DNA of 64,000 bases from Elephas maximus indicus (taxonomy: Eukaryota; Chordata; Mammalia; Proboscidea; Elephantidae), in the NCBI RefSeq assembly GCF_024166365.1, contig NC_064820.1, positions 83,218,001-83,282,000 on the forward strand, given 5' to 3'. A program made the position numbers and the translations under genes. How positions within the stretch are numbered: the first letter of the stretch is position 1; each line of letters begins with the position of its first letter. This document shows positions 58,225-64,000 of this stretch, piece after piece. The notes beneath the pieces were generated by a model. That model was not told the DNA's origin. It did no database searches and saw nothing but the letters and a program-made list of their open reading frames with translations.

Positions 58225-60780
58225 TTTTTGTTTAAGAAAATTTAAAAAAAAATTTTTGTTGTGCTTTAAGTCAAAGTTCACAAATCAAGTCAGTCTCTCG
58301 TACAAAAATTTGTATACACCTTGCTGTATACTCCTAATTGCTCTCCCTCTAATGAGACAGCACACTCCTTCCCTGTACTCTCTCTTTTCGTGTCCATTCA
58401 GCCAGCTTCTGACCCCCTCTGCCCTTTCCTCTCCCCTCCAGACAGGATATGCCAGCATAGTCTCATGTGTCTACTTGACCCAAGAAGCTTATTCTTCAAC
58501 AACATCATTTTCTATCCCATTGTCCAGTTCCTGTCTGAAGAGTTGGCTTTGGGAATGGTTCACTGGCTAACAGAAGGTCTGGGAACCATGACCATTGGGG
58601 TCCTTCTAGTCTCCATCAGACCATTAAATCTGGTCTTTTTATGAGAATTTGGAATCTGTATCCCACTGCTTTCCTGCTCCTTCAGGGGTTCTCTGTTTTG
58701 TTCCCTGTCAGGGCAATCATGGGTTGCAGCTGGGCACCATCTAGTTCTTCTGGTCTCAGGCTGCTGTAGTCGGTGGTTTATGTGGCCCTTTCTTTCTCCT
58801 GGGCTCATAATTACCTTGTGTCTTTGGTGTTCTTCATTCTCATTTGTTCCAGGTGGCTTAAGACCAATTGATGTATCTTAGATGGCCGCTTGCTAGCATT
58901 TAAGACTCCAGATGCTACTCTTCAAAGTGGGAGGCAGAATGTTTTCTTAATAGATTTTATTATGCCCATTGACTTAGATGTCCCCTGAAACCATGGTCCC
59001 CGAACCCCCACCCCTGCTACACTGGCGTTTGAAGCATTCGGTTTGTCCAGGAAACTTTTTGCTTTTGGTTTAGTCCAGTTGTTCTGACCTATCCTGTATT
59101 GTGTGTTGTCTTTGCCTTCACCTAAAATAGTTCTTATCTAGTATCTAATTACTGAAAACCCTTCTCCTTCCTTCCCTCCTCCTTCTTGTAACCATCAAAG
59201 AATATTTTCTTCCATGTTTAAACTATTTCTTGAATTCTTATAATAGTGGTCTTAAACAATATTTGTCCTTTAGCAACTGACTAATTTCACTCAGCATAAT
59301 GCCTTCCAGACTCCTCCATGTTACGAAACGATTCCCTGTTTCATCATTGTTCTTTATCGATGCGTAGTATTCCATTGTGTGAGTATACTATAATTTATCC
59401 ATCCATCTGTTGATGGGCCTCTTAGTTAGTTGCTTCCATCTTTTTGCTATTATAAACAGTGCTGCAGTGAACATGGGTATGCATGTATCTATTCATGTGA
59501 GGGCTTTTATTTCTCTAGGATGTATTCCAAGGAGTGGGGTTGCTGGATCGTATGGTAATCCTATTTCTAGCTTTTTAAGGAAGCACCAAATCAATTTCAA
59601 AAGTGGTTGTACCATTTTACATTCCCACCAGCAGTGTATAAGTGCTCCAGACTCTCCACAACCTCTCCAAAATTTATTATTTTGTGTTTTTTGGGTTAAT
59701 GCCAGCCTTGTTGGAGTGAGATGGAATCTCATTGTAGTTTTGATTTTCGCGAGCATTTCCCCATGTATCTGTTAGCTACCTGAATGTCTTCTTTAATGAA
59801 GTGCCTGTTCATATCCTTTGCCCATTTTTTAAATTGGGTTGTTTGTCTTTTTGTAGTTGAGTTTTTGCAGCATAAGATAGATTTTAGAGATCAGGCGCTG
59901 ATAGGAAATGTCATAGCTAAAGTCTTTTTCCCGGTCTGTTGGTATTCTTTTTACTTTTTTGGTGAAGTCTTTGGATGACCATAGGTGTGTGATTTTTAGG
60001 AGCTCCCAGTTATTTAGTTTCTCCTCTGCATTGTTGGTGATGTTTTGTATACTGTTTATGCCATTTATTAGGGATCCTAATGTTGCCTCTATTTTTTCTT
60101 CCATGACGTTTATCATTTTACATTTTATATTTAGGTCTTTGATCCATTTTGAGTTCATTTTTGTGCATGGAGTGAGGTATGGGTCTTGTTTCATTTTTTT
60201 GCAGATGGATATCCAGTTATGCCAGCACACCATTTGTTGAAGAGACTGTCTTTTCCCCATTTAACTGACTTTGGGCCTTTTTTAAATATCAGCTACTCAT
60301 ATATGGATGGGTTTATATCTGGTTTCTCAATTCTGTTCCATTGGTCTATGTATCTGTTGTTGTACCTGTACCAGGCTGTTTTGACTACTTTGGCGGTATA
60401 ATAGGTTCTAAAACCAGGTAGAGTGAGGTCTCCCACTTTGTTCTTTTCAGTAATGCTTTACTTAACTGGGGCCTCTTTCCCTTCCATATGAAGTTGGTGA
60501 TTTGTTTCTCCATCTCATTAAAAAATGTCATTAGAATTTGAATCAGAATTGCATTGTATCTATAGATGGCTTTTGGTAGAATAGACATTTTTACAATGTT
60601 AAGTCTTCGTGTCCGTGAGCAGGGTATGTTTTTCACTTTTGTAGGTCTCTTTGGGTTTCTTCCAATAGTGTCTTGTAGTTTTCTTTGTATAGGTCTTTTA
60701 AATCTCTGGTAGGATTTATTCCTAAGTATTTTATCTTCTTGGGGGCTATTGTAAATGTTATTGATTTGGTGATTTCCTCT
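58225..60780 (-). mobile_element. L1, antisense, cut at its 5' side by another L1
   Basis: It starts with T-rich A-tail sequence and 'ttttgttgtgctttaagtca' (3' end) and proceeds through the 3' UTR into ORF2, reaching 'ggtgatttcctct' at 60780. There a second L1 tail begins. The match to the 60.8-64 kb L1 is colinear throughout. Either it was 5'-truncated or it continues beyond the second L1, outside the window. Confidence 0.93.
59300..60640 (-). pseudogene. L1 ORF2 C-terminal half, decayed
   Basis: Minus-strand peptides: 60385-60636 ([37 protein letters not shown]), 59829-60260 ([40 protein letters not shown]) and 59493-59756 ([26 protein letters not shown]). Frameshifts and stops separate them. 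The RT active-site region is not included. Confidence 0.9.
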
Positions 60781-63700
60781 ATTTATTTATTTATTTATAA
60801 TAATTTTTACTGTGCTTTAAGTGAAAGTTTACAAATCAAGTCAGTCTGTCACATATAAGCTTATATACACCTTACTCCATACTCCCACTTACTCTCCCCC
60901 TGATGAGTCAGCCCACTCCCTCCTTCCAGTCTCTCCCTTCGTGACGATTTTGCCAGTTTCTAACCCTCTCTACCCTCCTATCTCCCCTCCAGACAGGAGA
61001 TACCAACACAGTCTCAAGTGTCCACCTGATACAAGTAGCTCACTCTTCATCAGCATCTCTCTCCAACCCCTTGTCCAGTCCCTTCCATGTCTGATGAGTT
61101 GTCTTCAGGAATGGTTCCTGTCCTGGACCAACAGAAGGTTTGAGGACCGTGACCGCCGGGATTCTTCTAGTCTCAGTCAGACCATTAAGTCTGGTCTTTT
61201 TATGAGAATTTGGGGTCCGCATCCCACTATTCTCCTGCTCCCCCAGGGGTTTTCTGTTGTGCTCCCTGTCAGGGCAGTCATTGGTTGTGGCCGGGCACCA
61301 TCTAGTTCTTCTGGTCTCTGGTTCATGGGGCGCTTTCTGTCTCTTGGGCTCATAGTTATCGTGTGACCTTGGTGTTCTTCATTCTCCTTTGATCTAGGTG
61401 GTTTGAGACCAATTGATGCTTCTTAGATGGCTGCTTGTTAGCATTTAAGACCGCAGACGCCACATTTCAAAGTGGGATGCAGGATGTTTTCATAATAGAA
61501 TTATTTTGCCAATTGACTTAGAAGTCCCCTTAAGCCATAGTTCCCAAGCCCCCGCCCTTGCTCTGCTGACCTTTGAAGCATTCAGTTTATCCCGGAAACT
61601 TCTTTGCTTTTGGTCCAGTCCAGTTGAGCTGACCTTCCGTGTATTGAGTATTATCCTTCCCTTCACCTAAATTAGTCCTTATCTACTAACTAATCAGTAA
61701 ATAACCCTCTCCCACCCTCCTTCCCTCTGTCCCCTCGTAACCACAAAAGTATGTGTTCTTCTCGGTTTATACTATTTCTCAAGATCGTATAATAGTGGTC
61801 TTATACAATATTTGTCCTTTTGCCTCTGACTTATTTCACTCAGCATAATGCCTTCCAGGTTCCTCCATGTTGTGAAATGTTTCACAGATTCATCACTGTT
61901 CTTTATCGATGCATGGTATTCCATTGTGTGAATATACCACAATTTATTTAACCATTCATCCGTTGATGGACACCTTGGTTGCTTCTAGCTTTTTGCTATT
62001 GTAAACAGAGCTGCAGTAAACATGGTTGTGCATATATCTGTTCGTGTAAAGGCTGTTATTTCTCTAGGGTATATTCTGAGGAGTGGGATTTCTGGGTTGT
62101 ATGGTAGTTCTATTTCTATCTTTTTAAGAAAACGCCAGATCGATTTCCAAAGTGGTTGAACCAATTTACATTCCCACCAGCAGTGTATAAGAGTTCCAAT
62201 CTCTCTGCAGCCTCTCCAACATTTATTATTTTGTGTTTTTTGGATTAATGCCAGCCTTGTTGGAGTGAGGTGGAATCTCATCGTAGTTTTAATTTGCATT
62301 TCTCTAATGGCTAATGATCAAGAGCATTTTCTCATGTATCTGTTAGCTGCCTGAATATCTTCTTTAGTGAAGTGTGTGTTCATATCCTTTGCCCACTTTT
62401 TGATTGGTTTGTTTGTCTTTTTGTGGTTGAGTTTTAACAGAATCATACAGATTTTAGAGATCGGACGCTGGTCAGAGGTGTCATAGCTGAAAATTCTTTC
62501 CCAATCTGTAGGTGGTCTTTTTACTCTTTTGGTGAAGTCTTTAGATGAGCATAGGTGTTTGATTTTTAGGAGCTCCCAGTTATCTGGCTTCTCTTCGTCA
62601 TTTTTGGTAATGCTTTGTATTCTGTTTATGCCTTGTATTAGGGCTCCTAATGTTGTCCCTATTTTTTCTTCCATGATCTTTATCGTTTTAGTCTTATGTT
62701 TAGGTCTTTGATCCACTTGGAGTTAGTTTTTGTGCATGGTGTGAGATACGGGTCCTGTTTTATTTTTTTGCAAATGGATATCCAGTTATGCCAGCACCAT
62801 TTGTTAAAAAGACTGTCTTTTCCCCAATTACCTGACACTGGGCCTTTGTCAAATATCAGCTGCTCATACATGGATGGATTTACATCTGGGTTCTCAATTC
62901 TGTTCCATTGGTCTATGTGCCTGTTGTTGTACCAGTACCAGGCTGTTTTGACGACTGTGGCTGTATAATATATTCTAAAATCAGGTTGAGTGAGGCCTCC
63001 CACTTTCTTCTTCTTTTTCAGTAATGCTTTACTTATCCAGGGCTTCTTTCCCTTCCATATGAAGTTGGTGATTTGTTTCTCCATCTCATTAAAAAATGTC
63101 ATTAGAATTTGAATCGGAATTGCATTGTACCTATAGATGGCTTTTGGTAGAATAGACATTTTTACAATGTTAAGTCTTCCTGTCCATGAGCAGGGTATGT
63201 TTTTTACTTTACGTGGGTCTCTTTTGGTTTCTTCCAGTAGTGTCCTGTAGTTTTCTTTGACACTACTTTTAAATCTCTGGTAGGATTTATTCCTAAGTAT
63301 TTTATCTTCTTGGGGGCTATTGTAAATGGTATTGATTTGGTGATTTCCTCTTTATTGTTCTTTTTGTTGGTGTAGAGGAATCCACCTGATTTTTGTGTGT
63401 TTAGTCTTGTATCCTGACCCTCTGCTGAACTCTTCTATTAGTTTCAGTAGTTTTCTTGAGGATTCTTTAGGGTTCTCTGTGTATAAGATCCTGTCATCTG
63501 CAAACAGAGATACTTTTACTTCTTCCTTGGCCATCAGGATGCTGTTTGTTTCTTTACCTAGCCTAATTGCTCTGGCTAGGACCTCCAGTCCAATGTTGAA
63601 TAAGAGTGGTGATAAAGGGCATCCTTATTTGGTTCCCAATCTCAAGGGGAATGCTTTCAGACTCTCTCCATTTAGGATGATGTTGGCTATTGGCTTTGTA

Positions 63701-64000
63701 TAAGTGCTCTTTATTATGCTGAGGAATTTTCCTTCTGTTCCTATTTTGCTGAGAGTTTTTATCATGAATGGGTGTTTGAGCTTTTTCAAATGCCTCTTCT
63801 GCGTCAGTTGATAAAATCATGTGATTCTTTTGTTTTATTTACGTGATGGATTACATTAATTGTTTTTCTAATGTTCAACCATCCCTGCATACCTGGTACG
63901 AATCCCACTTGGTCATGGTGAATTATTTTTTTGATAAGTTGTTGAATTCTATTGGCTAGAATTTTGTTGAGGATTTTTGCATCTAAGTTCATGAGGGATG
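60781..64000 (-). mobile_element. L1, antisense, runs off the window
   Basis: The 3' tail is seen as ATTT repeats ('atttatttatttatttataa', 60781-60800) joined directly to the previous L1. It proceeds through the 3' UTR (60.8-61.8 kb) and ORF2 to 'gcatctaagttcatgaggga' at the window edge, equivalent to about 45560 in the full-length copy. It is closely related to the 42.3-49.5 kb L1 but has more disruptions. Confidence 0.95.
61790..63992 (-). pseudogene. L1 ORF2 (RT to C-terminus), frameshifted, partial
   Basis: Minus-strand peptides in order: 63804-63992 ([20 protein letters not shown]), 63563-63820 (frame slipped), 63352-63534 ([20 protein letters not shown], active-site FADD present), 62680-63159 ([39 protein letters not shown]), 62318-62716 (GTTLGALIQGINRIQSITKN) and 61985-62299 ([20 protein letters not shown], third Cys-motif Gly changed to Arg). 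Several frameshifts make it non-functional. The N-terminal endonuclease lies beyond the window. Confidence 0.92.

Larger units (their letters stand above)
41991..64000 (+). other. SCAMP1: SCAMP1 intron 2, 5' part (continues past window)
   Basis: The intron starts with the donor GTAAGA and runs at least 22 kb to the window end. No sequence able to encode the next SCAMP1 segment (a proline-rich stretch after residue 45) was seen. About three quarters is retroelement: a full-length antisense L1, a solo LTR, a sense RTE and two antisense L1s. Confidence 0.85.

Noticed and set aside
60821..61366. 181-codon plus-strand open frame
   Set aside because: It is the antisense of an L1 3' UTR and repeats in the other L1 copies; not a host gene.
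41991..64000. Additional SCAMP1 exons in intron 2
   Set aside because: No frame with acceptor and donor encoding the expected proline-rich continuation was found between the repeats.
1..64000. CRISPR array, prokaryotic defence system, phage or integrative element
   Set aside because: No regular spacer arrays, ribosome binding sites or compact operons; the DNA is plainly mammalian and repeat-rich.

Overview
The window is mammalian nuclear DNA, almost certainly from an afrothere and most likely an elephant. The evidence is at least twenty copies of a tRNA-headed SINE with the AfroSINE sequence, two near-full-length RTE-clade (BovB-related) LINEs whose 3' tails match the SINE tails, and several L1 copies. 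Older MIR, MER5A, MLT1-like and L2-like fragments are also present. Nothing bacterial, viral-infectious or operon-like was seen.

The only host gene recognised is SCAMP1 on the + strand. Positions 1-13.5 kb are upstream flank: old repeats, an L1 fragment split by a solo LTR, and SINEs. A CpG-rich, TATA-less promoter lies at about 13.6-14.85 kb and contains coding exon 1 (14312-14368). Intron 1 runs from 14369 to 41912 (27.5 kb). Coding exon 2 is 41913-41990. Intron 2 starts at 41991 and continues past the window end; exon 3 was not seen. The two exons encode residues 1-45 of SCAMP1, the cytoplasmic segment carrying three NPF motifs.

Mobile elements make up most of the rest. Intron 1 holds a 5'-truncated, internally deleted L1 (23439-25992) with a 12-bp target-site duplication (TSD), and a near-full-length RTE on the minus strand (about 35.5-38.65 kb). 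It also holds nested L1/RTE/AfroSINE debris ending in a composite SINE with a tRNA-Gly-like head (27301-27648). Intron 2 holds a full-length 7.2-kb L1 on the minus strand (42290-49467) with a 14-bp TSD, a GC-rich 5' UTR with about three monomer-like repeats, and ORFs broken by only three in-frame stops. It also holds a second solo LTR (50747-51309), a near-full-length RTE on the plus strand (about 53.8-57.0 kb), and two L1 copies abutting at 60780/60781.

The two RTEs form a widely spaced inverted pair around SCAMP1 exon 2. The RTE copies, AfroSINEs and the tRNA-Gly composite share 3' ends and internal segments, which fits a LINE/SINE mobilisation partnership. No CRISPR, integron, rRNA gene, functional tRNA gene or new protein-coding system was found. 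The items most worth a second look are the tRNA-Gly/RTE composite SINE, the L1 5' UTR monomers, and the inverted RTE pair around exon 2.
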